From NCBI GenBank assembly GCA_013286655.1, contig JABDFG010000012.1:1-43990 (forward strand): a stretch of 43,990 bases of DNA, in the 5' to 3' direction. This stretch comes from Bacteroidota bacterium. Lineage in GTDB: Bacteria > Bacteroidota > Bacteroidia > JABDFU01. The position numbers and the translations under genes are program-made. The notes beneath the pieces were generated by a model, which had not been told where the DNA came from, did not search any database, and was given only the letters and a program-made list of their open reading frames with translations. Shown piece after piece: positions 26,277 to 33,965 of this stretch (positions are counted from its first letter, which is position 1; every line of letters begins with the position of its first letter).

Positions 26277-27014
26277 TTAGAATATTTTCTTTTGTACTGC
26301 ATAAATCAGATTCAATTCTTTCGTATTCGTGCTATCAACTTTAACCTTTAATTGAACGGGGCTTAGTAATTTTTTATGCCCATCAGGAGCTATACACATA
26401 ATGTTATGAAAATAAATGTCACTGTGCTTGCATTGAAAATGCAATAATTTATCCTTCATTTCAGGTGAAATAATACAGGTATCTGATTTCAGACGAATGG
26501 GTTTCACAGAGTGTTTCGTCGTATCCTCTGCGAAATACATGTCAAAAGAAACGACAGGCATTTTTATACCGTAATACTTTGAGTATGCATATAATTGACA
26601 GCCTTTCATTTTTAAGACTTTTGAAGCGGAATCGAGTTGAATGCCGCAAAAGAATAAAGGGGGTTCTGTGACAAGCATTTTTTTTGTAAATAAAAGCCGT
26701 AAGCCTTTACTTGATTCTTGATAAACTGTTATTACGGCAATACCCGAACTGCCAAATCTACAAGTATAGGCTTCCCCTTCATGTGAAATAATATTTCCTC
26801 CCTCAAGAGTGACTTTAATGGATTTGTTTTTGTCCTTAACTTTTACTCTGAATGAATTTTCTCTTTCCAAAAGAAAAACGGAATCTTCACAAAAGACGCT
26901 ACATTTTGTAAGAGGAGCACGTACCTTAAATACCATACTTCTTCCCGAAATATTATTTTGTCCCCGGCAAACAAGCAATAGGGTAAAGGATATGAAAATA
27001 CAACTTAGCCGCAT
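26277..27014 (-). CDS. exported protein with weak GldM C-terminal-like features
   Basis: This 245-residue protein has a hydrophobic N-terminus (LSCIFISFTLLLVC), probably a signal peptide, ending near CRGQ. The body has the plan LERENSFRVKVKD, LEGGNIISHEGE, SGIAVITVYQ and MLVTEPPLFFCGI, then QLYAYSKYYGIKMPVVSFDMYF. This loosely resembles the Ig-like C-terminal domains of GldM, such as the order of an Ig-like domain then a segment ending with VxSFDxxF. I consider that tentative. Its ATG follows the stop of the 551-residue gene with no intervening base, so translation is coupled. It is the last of three genes led by an ECF sigma factor. Function is unknown. Confidence 0.55.
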   Translation of the reverse strand: MRLSCIFISFTLLLVCRGQNNISGRSMVFKVRAPLTKCSVFCEDSVFLLERENSFRVKVKDKNKSIKVTLEGGNIISHEGEAYTCRFGSSGIAVITVYQESSKGLRLLFTKKMLVTEPPLFFCGIQLDSASKVLKMKGCQLYAYSKYYGIKMPVVSFDMYFAEDTTKHSVKPIRLKSDTCIISPEMKDKLLHFQCKHSDIYFHNIMCIAPDGHKKLLSPVQLKVKVDSTNTKELNLIYAVQKKIF

Positions 27015-28670
27015 TTATATTTTTAACAATTGTTTTAACTGTTCTGCTGTTTTTATTTCGCTTGAAGTTTCCTGCAGTTGGAAGTGAATCGAGTTAGAAT
27101 TGATCTTTATTGAACCAAAGTCTGCTTTGGTAAGGTATACTACTTTATTGTCGTAAGTTATTCCCACCATTTTATCTACGTGTTCTTGGTCAAATGGAAA
27201 CCTGGCAAAAGCACGTTCATTAATGGCGTAAACTCCATTGAAATCATCTCTAAATAGAAAAACTGTTTTTAAGATCAGTGGAGTACCCGTTTTATCTGAA
27301 AAGGATGCGGAATACCTGGGTACTATTTTATCAATTTTCAATCGGTTAATAATTCTAAACGCTGCCGTATTAAAAGATACCGTATTAATAAAATAGGCCG
27401 CAGGATAATCACAGTTCCAAAAACCCATTTTTGAAATGACAAGCGTTCTGTACACCAATTTTTCGGGTGAAGCAGCCATAAAGTTGCCCGCTACAAAATT
27501 ATTAAACCGCTCATTCAGATTCGTTTGTGGCACCTTACCACTGAAGATAGCTTTTATACGATAGAGGGAATCCCCTCTTGTAGTTTCCCTGGTTTTTCTT
27601 TTTTGTAGCATGGTTTGATATTGTGCAAGTTTTGTTGCATAATTTTTTAATGCTTCGTCATAATTTTTTTCCTCAAACACAGGGAGTACAGCAAAGCTAT
27701 GAGAAATCTTTTCAGAGCTGAATGTTACAATGTAATGTTCATTGTCGGGATGTCTTTTAATGTAAACGTCATCCCAGGTTTGTTTGGCAAGCTCCGGATT
27801 GAAGACCTTATCATCAGGCGTTATTTCAAATTTTATTCCATCATATACGGTTAATTCGGGAAATTCAGTTTTGTCGTAATCCAACGCAAAATCATACGCA
27901 TCAGGATTAGCTTTAGATGGTTTCTGTGGCATTTGGTTCTGCTCGGGACTTACTTCAGAAGCGTAACTCTTAGATGGAGGGACCGAATCAAAAATTTTTT
28001 GACAGGTTTTGTTCTCATAAGTATTTTCAAGAATATAGTTCCAGCATTTTTGAGCCGTATCCAGGTAATAGATATTATAATTATCGCCGCTGGCGGCAGA
28101 CACCATATTCACGGATAACTGCTTTCCGGGCTTCAGGCGCAGCGGTTTATTATGTTGAAAAGCCGAAATTTCCAGCATGCCCGCTGATTCAAACTGGTAC
28201 TGTGTTCCTGCTGAATCGTAGTTCATGGGGATCCCACTCAACATAATTTCAATGGGATCATGAAATTCCCGGTAATTCATATCCACGACACCGCTTACAT
28301 TATTTCCGTTCGAGTCAATAAAAGAATTAGCTGGTACTTGAATGATTGAACCCGTTTTGAATAAAATAGTAGTATCCTTATCCATATTCACCTGATAACT
28401 TTCAAATGGGATGTCCATAGATTTTAACGGTGGGTTAATAAACGGTAGCGGCACCATATCACTATTCAATTCTGAAGTTTTATAAATCAGGAAACCCGCA
28501 ATTGCCACGGCTGTTATAGTGGTTCCTATTAAGGTATATAGTTTAATTCCATTTAACATCCAACTTGGTTTGGCTACATAATCCGACATAAATTTATCAA
28601 AGTCCATTTGCTGAACAATCTCCTTTTCAGAGAGTTTTTCCTGGTTAAGATTTATTTTGTACTTGTTCAT
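27015..28670 (-). CDS. membrane protein in ECF sigma operon, possible anti-sigma or signal transducer
   Basis: This 551-residue protein has a short cytoplasmic N-terminus (about 1-40), one predicted transmembrane helix at about 44-64 (LYTLIGTTITAVAIAGFLIY), and a large periplasmic region. The periplasmic part begins with ESYQVNMDKDTTILFKTGSIIQVPANSFID and includes EFHDPIEIMLSGIPM. I recognise no enzyme motif. The topology and the position 30 bases downstream of an ECF sigma gene are those of an anti-sigma factor. The N-terminal 40 residues lack the ZAS zinc motif (HxxxCxxC), so this would be an unusual type. It is followed without a gap by a secreted protein. The role of sigma-factor control is inferred from position only. 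Confidence 0.55.
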   Translation of the reverse strand: MNKYKINLNQEKLSEKEIVQQMDFDKFMSDYVAKPSWMLNGIKLYTLIGTTITAVAIAGFLIYKTSELNSDMVPLPFINPPLKSMDIPFESYQVNMDKDTTILFKTGSIIQVPANSFIDSNGNNVSGVVDMNYREFHDPIEIMLSGIPMNYDSAGTQYQFESAGMLEISAFQHNKPLRLKPGKQLSVNMVSAASGDNYNIYYLDTAQKCWNYILENTYENKTCQKIFDSVPPSKSYASEVSPEQNQMPQKPSKANPDAYDFALDYDKTEFPELTVYDGIKFEITPDDKVFNPELAKQTWDDVYIKRHPDNEHYIVTFSSEKISHSFAVLPVFEEKNYDEALKNYATKLAQYQTMLQKRKTRETTRGDSLYRIKAIFSGKVPQTNLNERFNNFVAGNFMAASPEKLVYRTLVISKMGFWNCDYPAAYFINTVSFNTAAFRIINRLKIDKIVPRYSASFSDKTGTPLILKTVFLFRDDFNGVYAINERAFARFPFDQEHVDKMVGITYDNKVVYLTKADFGSIKINSNSIHFQLQETSSEIKTAEQLKQLLKI

Positions 28671-28700
28671 AGTGTTGTATTTTTTACAATTTTTTCAGAT

Positions 28701-29282
28701 CTATTTCATCAGATGCTTTAATTTTTCCAATATTCTATATATTCTCATTTTACACGCACTTTCATTCATTTTGGTTATTTCGGCTATTTCTTTGAAAGGG
28801 CGATCTTCAAAAAAGCGCAGGTCGATAAGCTCCAGATCGTCTTTTCCCAAACGCTGTAAGGCTTCAAATAATTTTTGATCGTCAGCGTCACAGTTTTTTT
28901 CATCCACCTCCTGCTTAAGGTGTGCAATTCCGGCCACATCGATATTAATAGTCCGATTCGCTTTATTTTTCCGGAACCATTGATTGAGTTCATTTCCAGC
29001 TATTTGAAACAACCAGGCCCCAAAAGGAGTGCCCTGGGATTTAAATTTTGCAAGATTATTCAGTGCATTATAAAATACCTGAGAAGTAATTTCGTAAGCA
29101 ATTTCTTTACTGTCTATGCGATGATAAACGTAATTTACAATTCTTGCATAATATTTTTTATACAAGGGATCGAACCGACCAGGGTCAAGTTGGGCCGCCT
29201 TGACCTGATCCAACTCATCTTCAATTTGCGCTACACTTAGATGGTATTTGAGCGGCTCTGTCATAGTCAGGATAGCTTGCAT
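28701..29282 (-). CDS. ECF (sigma-70 family) RNA polymerase sigma factor
   Basis: This 193-residue protein has sigma region 2 (about 38-110: FDPLYKKYYARIVNYVYHR, EIAYEITSQVFYNAL, FGAWLFQIAGNELNQWFRK) and region 4 with a helix-turn-helix (about 135-190: LQRLGKDDLELIDLRFFED, PFKEIAEITKMNESACKMR). These are the two domains of ECF sigma factors. The start could be at 29282 or at the second ATG six codons in (29264). It heads a unit with a transmembrane protein 30 bases downstream and an exported protein after that. The sigma subtype and its target promoter cannot be determined from this window. Confidence 0.92.
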   Translation of the reverse strand: MQAILTMTEPLKYHLSVAQIEDELDQVKAAQLDPGRFDPLYKKYYARIVNYVYHRIDSKEIAYEITSQVFYNALNNLAKFKSQGTPFGAWLFQIAGNELNQWFRKNKANRTINIDVAGIAHLKQEVDEKNCDADDQKLFEALQRLGKDDLELIDLRFFEDRPFKEIAEITKMNESACKMRIYRILEKLKHLMK

Positions 29283-29422
29283 TTTCTCTGCTTTTATAAA
29301 CCATAATGCAGAAGTGTGTAAAAAGTCACATAGAATCTAAAAAAGAATTTGGTAAAGTTACAACTACCCCAACTAATGACTAACTCAATAGTCTTTACTT
29401 AACATTAGATAGGATACGCAAA

Positions 29423-29970
29423 TTACAGTTTCGATTTGGCTTGCTGCAATACGGACAAAATGGAATTGAAATGAGCCTGGGTGTAATTATCCTGGCCACC
29501 CTTTAAATAATCTGTATTATTGATATATCCCCGCCAATCATACAAAGAGCCATCATTGGCAATCCCGGTGTAGCAACCAATTTCTAAATTGGCATTATTC
29601 CTGTAGGTATAGGTGGTGTTTTTAGTTGGACTCACTGGGAAAATATTGCCGCATATGTAGCGCATGGAGGCTATTACTTCATTTATTTCATCCCCCTTAA
29701 TGTCCAAACTCCATTGCCTTGGATCACTCGTAGTTGCCGAATGAATCATTCGCACAATACTGAATTTCTCTCCGGTAGCGATGTCCCTTGAAAATACTAC
29801 CTGAATTTCAATATCCACCACTTCTCCTATTTTAACAAAATCAGTCTGAAAAAAGGAACCTCCCTGAAAGTCAAAGAATCGGCTGAACCGGTATTCTTCT
29901 TTTGGTTTTGGGCAAATCCCATAGTGGAAAATAAAACGACCGCTGTGAAAATTAATTTCCTGACCCTCAT
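29423..29970 (-). CDS. small exported protein with an apparent -1 frameshift at a T6 slippery run
   Basis: A 47-codon frame starts at 29970 with a good signal peptide (MRVRKLIFTAVVLFSTMGFAQ) and hits a TAG at 29827-29829. The remainder is open in the -1 frame down to 29423. That frame has no ATG before it (a GTG at 29821 is the only nearby start). Moving from the first frame to the second at the heptamer T-TTT-TTC (29854 to 29848) gives a single 182-residue protein in which ...TFREVPFF joins QTDFVKIGEVVDIEIQ. The mature part has no family I recognise. It could be a real frameshift mutation, a one-base homopolymer error in the sequence, or programmed slippage. No strong stem-loop follows the heptamer. 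The 140-base gap toward the sigma gene (29283-29422) holds only a weak 5-bp hairpin. Confidence 0.6.
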
Positions 29971-30052
29971 TTTATTTTTTATTAAGGCTGGAAAGATAGC
30001 ACTTTATTAACTGTATCTTTATACCCTTCAAATTCCAATCAATTTAAACTTT

Positions 30053-30098
30053 AAACTTCAGTCTTTTAACTTTTAACTTTCAAACTTCAGTCTTTTAA
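30053..30098 (+). repeat. 17-base direct repeat upstream of trpS
   Basis: The 17-base unit AAACTTCAGTCTTTTAA occurs at 30053-30069 and 30082-30098. It is embedded in a TTTAAACTTT-rich low-complexity tract that runs to about 30122, just before the trpS ATG. I see no promoter in it. Confidence 0.6.
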
Positions 30099-30128
30099 AC
30101 TTTCGAATTTTAAACTTTAAACTAATCC

Positions 30129-31097
30129 ATGGCCCGAATTTTAACCGGTATACAAAGCACAAACATCCCGCATTTAGGGAATATCCTGGGAGCCATTTTG
30201 CCGGCGATAGAATTGTCGAACAAACCGGGAAACGAATCACTTTTGTTTATAGCTGATCTGCATACGTTAACATCTGTAAAAGATGCAGAACAAAACCGGA
30301 TCAGTACCAGGTCGGTAGCTGCGACCTGGCTGGCATTTGGTCTGAACACCTCAAAAACTGTTTTTTACCGGCAAAGTGATGTCACAGAAGTGTGCGAACT
30401 AGCCTGGTACCTGAATTGTTTTACGCCTTATCCCATGCTGGCCAATGCGCATTCCTTTAAAGATAAATCAAATCGCCTGGCGGATGTAAATGCCGGCTTG
30501 TTTGTTTACCCGGTGCTCATGGCGGCGGATATATTGTTATATGATGCCAACATTGTTCCCGTTGGAAAGGATCAGTTACAACATTTGGAAATGGCAAGGG
30601 ACATTGCACATTCCTTCAATAACAAAATGGGAGGAACATTTGTTGTACCGGAAGCCAGAATAGATGAACAGGTAATGATTGTTCCTGGCATTGACGGGCA
30701 AAAAATGAGCAAGTCGTACAATAATTTCATAAACATTTTTCTGCCTGAAAAGGAATTATTGAAAGTAATTAAGTCCATCATTACAGATGCAACGCCGCTG
30801 GAACAACCGAAAAATACCGATACCTGCCATGTATTTGCTATTTATAAATTAATCGCTACAGAAGTTCAGGTGGCAGAAATGCGGAATAATTACCAAAAAG
30901 GCGGTTACGGTTACGGACATGCTAAACAAGAATTATATAGTGTAATTATAGAACGATTTAAAAACGAACGTGAACTGTATAATCACTATATGAACAATCC
31001 CTCGGAACTGGAGGCCAAATTAAACGAAGGTGCCGTTAAAGCAAGGAATATCGCAAAGCCGGTTTTGACAAGGGTAAGGGGGAAATTGGGATTTTAA
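30129..31097 (+). CDS. trpS: tryptophan--tRNA ligase
   Basis: This 322-residue class I synthetase has the HIGH-type motif PHLGNILGA near residue 14, the LYDANIVPVGKDQLQH segment that binds substrate, and the KMSKS loop at K192-MSKS. The length is typical of bacterial TrpS. It charges tRNA-Trp with tryptophan in the cytoplasm. The gene stands alone behind a low-complexity tract and ends at a terminator shared with the convergent cold-shock gene. Assignment is secure. Confidence 0.97.
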   Translation: MARILTGIQSTNIPHLGNILGAILPAIELSNKPGNESLLFIADLHTLTSVKDAEQNRISTRSVAATWLAFGLNTSKTVFYRQSDVTEVCELAWYLNCFTPYPMLANAHSFKDKSNRLADVNAGLFVYPVLMAADILLYDANIVPVGKDQLQHLEMARDIAHSFNNKMGGTFVVPEARIDEQVMIVPGIDGQKMSKSYNNFINIFLPEKELLKVIKSIITDATPLEQPKNTDTCHVFAIYKLIATEVQVAEMRNNYQKGGYGYGHAKQELYSVIIERFKNERELYNHYMNNPSELEAKLNEGAVKARNIAKPVLTRVRGKLGF

Positions 31098-31104
31098 AGA
31101 GCAT

Positions 31105-31139
31105 AAAAAAAGGCTAAATGATATCATTTAGCCTTTTTT
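31105..31139. terminator. bidirectional terminator between trpS and the cold-shock gene
   Basis: A palindrome (GGCTAAATGAT followed by ATCATTTAGCC) is flanked by an A run on the left and a T run on the right. It lies between the convergent stop codons at 31097 and 31156, so it can end transcripts from both strands. Confidence 0.9.
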
Positions 31140-31155
31140 GAAAGCAAACAATTTT

Positions 31156-31347
31156 CTATGCCAGAGTTACATTCACAGCGTTCAAACCTTTCTTACCTTC
31201 TTCAACATCGAACATAACGTTATCATTTTCGCGAATCTCGTCCTTCAGTCCTGATACATGAACGAAAATTTCTTTTCCATTACCTTCTTCTTTAATGAAT
31301 CCAAATCCTTTTGCTTCATTGAAAAATTTAACAACTCCTTTTTTCAT
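31156..31347 (-). CDS. cold-shock domain protein (CspA family)
   Basis: This 63-residue protein is a single OB-fold cold-shock domain with RNP1 KGFGFI (residues 13-18) and RNP2 IFVHVS (residues 27-32). Proteins of this family bind single-stranded RNA and DNA and melt mRNA secondary structure, in the cytoplasm. The C-terminal segment KKGLNAVNVTLA is the usual end of the fold. The gene sits just after engB but has its own -7-like box (31386-31393). A shared terminator follows. Confidence 0.95.
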   Translation of the reverse strand: MKKGVVKFFNEAKGFGFIKEEGNGKEIFVHVSGLKDEIRENDNVMFDVEEGKKGLNAVNVTLA

Positions 31348-31385
31348 TTTATTAATTTTTATTGGTTATTACTGATTTATTAGGA

Positions 31386-31393
31386 CAAAGATA
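31386..31393 (-). promoter_or_regulatory. probable -7 box of the cold-shock gene
   Basis: The minus strand reads TATCTTTG, an exact match to TAnnTTTG, just two bases past the engB stop codon. It is 38 bases before the cold-shock ATG at 31347, giving a leader of about 30 bases. I see no clear -33 box. Confidence 0.45.
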
Positions 31394-31395
31394 CG

Positions 31396-32019
31396 TTATT
31401 TGTTGGAATTAATGTCAGATTTCTTAAATAATCTGTTGGCATTTTCGATATAACCCAGGACATCCGCTCTTCCCAGCTCCTGGTGGGAAGAGGTGATAAA
31501 ATGCATCGGCATTTCTTCCCAGGTTTCCAGCATTTTGACTTTATAAGCTTCCAGGTTTTTATCCAGTTGTGTTTTACCAAGTTTATCCGTTTTTGTAAAT
31601 ACCAGCGTAAATGGAACCTCTTTTTCCGCCAGCCATTCCATAAAATTTTTGTCACGTGTCTGCATCGGAAGACGCGAATCAATCAGCACAAACACACATA
31701 ACAAACTCGTTCGCTGAAGAATGTAATTCCGCACAAAAAGGTCAAATTTTTCTTTCGCTGTCTTCGCCAGTGTAGCATAGCCATAACCCGGTAAATCCAC
31801 CAGGTACCAGGACTCGTTGATCAGGAAATGATTAATAAGTTGAGTCTTTCCCGGTTTTCCGGAGGTATGGGCCATTTCTTTTTTGTTGGCAAGCATGTTA
31901 ATAAGGGAGGACTTGCCAACGTTGGAACGACCAATAAACGCATATTCCGGCAAGGTTGGGGCAGGGCATTTTTTCACATCAGTACTGCTGATGACAAATT
32001 GAGCTGATTTTATTTTCAT
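31396..32019 (-). CDS. engB: ribosome biogenesis GTP-binding protein EngB (YsxC/YihA)
   Basis: This 207-residue GTPase of the TrmE-Era-EngA-YihA group has G1 at about 31-39 (GRSNVGKSS), G3 in DLPGYGYA and G4 in TKTDK, with the C-terminal TSSHQELG loop as G5. The family acts in assembly of the 50S ribosomal subunit and is essential in many bacteria. It lies 25 bases after the GlsB-like gene on the same strand and is probably co-transcribed with it. Assignment is secure. Confidence 0.95.
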   Translation of the reverse strand: MKIKSAQFVISSTDVKKCPAPTLPEYAFIGRSNVGKSSLINMLANKKEMAHTSGKPGKTQLINHFLINESWYLVDLPGYGYATLAKTAKEKFDLFVRNYILQRTSLLCVFVLIDSRLPMQTRDKNFMEWLAEKEVPFTLVFTKTDKLGKTQLDKNLEAYKVKMLETWEEMPMHFITSSHQELGRADVLGYIENANRLFKKSDINSNK

Positions 32020-32044
32020 AAAGGGGAAAACTCTTAAAGCCGGT

Positions 32045-32971
32045 TTAAATCTTTTTGTAGGAAGACACGTGGCGTTCTTTTTTAGTTTCGTAAATATCGG
32101 AAATAGTTACGAGTATTCCCGTTTCTTCTACTTCACCGAAATGAGTATTGATAGCGGTGCCGAATGTTTTCATGGTGGATGACAGGTTCATATAGGAATT
32201 CACCAGGGGTGGAATGTTTTCTCCAAGGGCACGCACCCGCTGATTTAAAATACGATGACCTTCTTTATAATTCAAGCCTTCCAGCGATTTTAAAAAGGAA
32301 CGCATGTCGTTTTTTACCGGCAGAGGATGATGCGGCCAGACTAATTTCTCCTTGTCCGGAAAATAATGATGCATAAAGGTTAGTATCATATCACGCGCCA
32401 GCAAATTGAAATCGGTATACATGGTCACCTTACCGTAAAAATACCGGATCTGAGGATTGTCAACAATCAAAGCTCCAAGCCCATCCCAGAGGTTATCCAG
32501 TGAAAATAGCCCCTTTCTGTTTTCGCTGCTTGGCTGAAATTTAGGTTGAACAAAAGAACGGCCCAATTCAATGGTATAGGGTAAATAATCCCGTTTAAAT
32601 TTTTCCGAAAACTTCAGTAATTCACTTGTAGCCAGGTTAATTTCCCCCTTTGCATCGACAGAATCGGCACAGCAGATGTACCGGTAACCACCTACAATCT
32701 CCTCCTCCTTTGGACTCCATACAATAAGCTGTTGGTAGGGCGTAGAAGAAATGTCAAACTCGTCAATATCTGTTTCCTTACCTGTTCCGCCTCCCGCAGC
32801 CCTGAACGTCACCTCCCGGAGTCGGCCAATTTCACGCATCAAATTTGGAGAATCGCGGTGGGTAATGATATAAATAAAGTTATCTCCGTTATTTGTTTCA
32901 CGGACAAATTTGTCTTTGGTAAGTTCAGCCAGTAGATCCTTCTTATTTACCGGGGTAATAATTTCAACCAT
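32045..32971 (-). CDS. GlsB/OlsB-like amino-acid N-acyltransferase (GNAT fold)
   Basis: This 308-residue protein has the motifs of the OlsB/GlsB group of N-acyltransferases. They include REIGRLREVTFRAAGGGTGKE near the start, a DEFD stretch, EEEIVGGYRYICCAD, and ELGRSFVQPKFQP followed by LFSLDNLWDGLGA. In Bacteroides the GlsB protein links a 3-hydroxy fatty acid to glycine, and OlsB in Proteobacteria does so to ornithine. The head group here is undetermined. The gene follows a GlsA/OlsA-like O-acyltransferase by 16 bases. That arrangement supports a two-step aminolipid pathway at the inner membrane. Confidence 0.75.
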   Translation of the reverse strand: MVEIITPVNKKDLLAELTKDKFVRETNNGDNFIYIITHRDSPNLMREIGRLREVTFRAAGGGTGKETDIDEFDISSTPYQQLIVWSPKEEEIVGGYRYICCADSVDAKGEINLATSELLKFSEKFKRDYLPYTIELGRSFVQPKFQPSSENRKGLFSLDNLWDGLGALIVDNPQIRYFYGKVTMYTDFNLLARDMILTFMHHYFPDKEKLVWPHHPLPVKNDMRSFLKSLEGLNYKEGHRILNQRVRALGENIPPLVNSYMNLSSTMKTFGTAINTHFGEVEETGILVTISDIYETKKERHVSSYKKI

Positions 32972-32987
32972 ATAAATAATTTGCTTT

Positions 32988-33830
32988 TTATACGGAGGAG
33001 CTGTTTAAAGGTTGCAAGCTATATACGCGACTTTTCACCTCCTGGGCCCAATGTTTATCCGTATGTTCCTTTGTAAAAGTAGTGTAAGGAATGGCCTTTC
33101 CAAAAATAATAGTTATGGATTTGTTCTTTTGCTTGTACATTTCGTTCACCAGGTAAAGCATTTCTATATTTACCGGTATGCCAAGCCGTTTCCGCCAGAA
33201 TGCAAGGTTGTAAAAGAAAGCAGAATTAAATGCATCTATAAAAACAGGAATGACATTTCGTTTATGTCTTACAGCCTGTGTGATAAAGCTTTTGTGCCAA
33301 TCCAGATCTTTAATAACAGAACCTTGTTTACGGGAAACCAATCCCGCCGGGAAAATCAGCGTACATTGATCAGAAGCATACGTTTCCGTTATCCGATGAA
33401 TCGTTTCAACGGCATTTTTTCCATGCTTGTTAATAGGAACAAAAACCGGTCGTAGGTTTTCGAGGGTCAGGAGAATATCATTGACCAGAAATTTCAGATC
33501 CTTCCGCACTTTGCTAATTTCATCCATGAGAGGAATAGCATCTAATCCCCCAAGTGGATGATTGGATGCAACAATACAGCCTCCATTTTTAGGAATATTT
33601 TCCAGACCTGAACTGCTCACTGTTATTCCGAAATCACGGATAATTGCACGTACAAAATTCAATCCGTATTCACCGTGATGTTGCTGTAAGAATTGATTCA
33701 CATCTTCCTGATGGAGAATTTTTTTCAGATAATTTAAAACGAACCCTGGCAACACCTTCAGAAGCTTCGGGTTTTTACTCCGGATGATTTCAGAAATATC
33801 AATCTGTGGTATTTTTTTCTCTTCCGTCAT
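32988..33830 (-). CDS. GlsA/OlsA-like lysolipid O-acyltransferase (LPLAT superfamily)
   Basis: The open frame extends to 33902, but I place the start at 33830 (MTEEKKIPQIDISEII), because the extension runs into the mraZ control region and has no signal or domain. This gives 280 residues. Motifs are the acyltransferase block ASNHPLGGLDAIPLMDEI (a variant of NHxxxxD, as in the OlsA/hemolysin-like subgroup), FVPINKHGKNA and the IFPAGLVSRKQ substrate box. By family knowledge it should add the second acyl chain to a monoacylated amino acid made by the adjacent GlsB-like enzyme. It is divergently arranged with mraZ. Confidence 0.75.
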   Translation of the reverse strand: MTEEKKIPQIDISEIIRSKNPKLLKVLPGFVLNYLKKILHQEDVNQFLQQHHGEYGLNFVRAIIRDFGITVSSSGLENIPKNGGCIVASNHPLGGLDAIPLMDEISKVRKDLKFLVNDILLTLENLRPVFVPINKHGKNAVETIHRITETYASDQCTLIFPAGLVSRKQGSVIKDLDWHKSFITQAVRHKRNVIPVFIDAFNSAFFYNLAFWRKRLGIPVNIEMLYLVNEMYKQKNKSITIIFGKAIPYTTFTKEHTDKHWAQEVKSRVYSLQPLNSSSV

Positions 33831-33900
33831 TTTACAATGATAGTTTTTTTTCAGATTCCCGGGATGGCCTGAATACAGGTCATCTGCAAAAGTTTTCAAC

Positions 33901-33930
33901 AAAGTGGGAAAAAGTGGTAAAATGTGGGAA
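33901..33930 (+). promoter_or_regulatory. probable MraZ operator: three 10-bp direct repeats
   Basis: Three head-to-tail decamers are present: AAAGTGGGAA, AAAGTGGTAA and AATGTGGGAA. The conserved part is AAWGTGG followed by a 3-base spacer, with a TGG core every 10 bp, i.e. one helical turn. This matches what is known for MraZ boxes (TGGG-type repeats at 10-bp spacing in E. coli, AAAGTG-type repeats in Mycoplasma). It lies 35 bases before the mraZ ATG and would overlap or precede its promoter, so autoregulation of the dcw cluster is likely. It also lies in the gap shared with the divergent GlsA-like gene. Confidence 0.8.
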
Positions 33931-33939
33931 TTATTTCTG

Positions 33940-33947
33940 TAATTTTA
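33940..33947 (+). promoter_or_regulatory. possible -7 box of mraZ
   Basis: TAATTTTA is one mismatch from TAnnTTTG and sits just after the MraZ repeats, 18 bases before the mraZ ATG. If real, the repeats would cover the -33 region. Confidence 0.3.
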
Positions 33948-33965
33948 CACTGCAAGAAAAAGCGC

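Noticed and set aside
29990-30125. Possible CRISPR array before trpS
   Set aside because: The repeats are AT-rich low complexity with only two 17-base copies, no regular spacers of 30 bases or so, and no cas genes.
33831-33902. 24-residue extension of the GlsA-like protein
   Set aside because: It runs up against the mraZ operator and shows no conserved feature. The start at 33830 gives a normal N-terminus.
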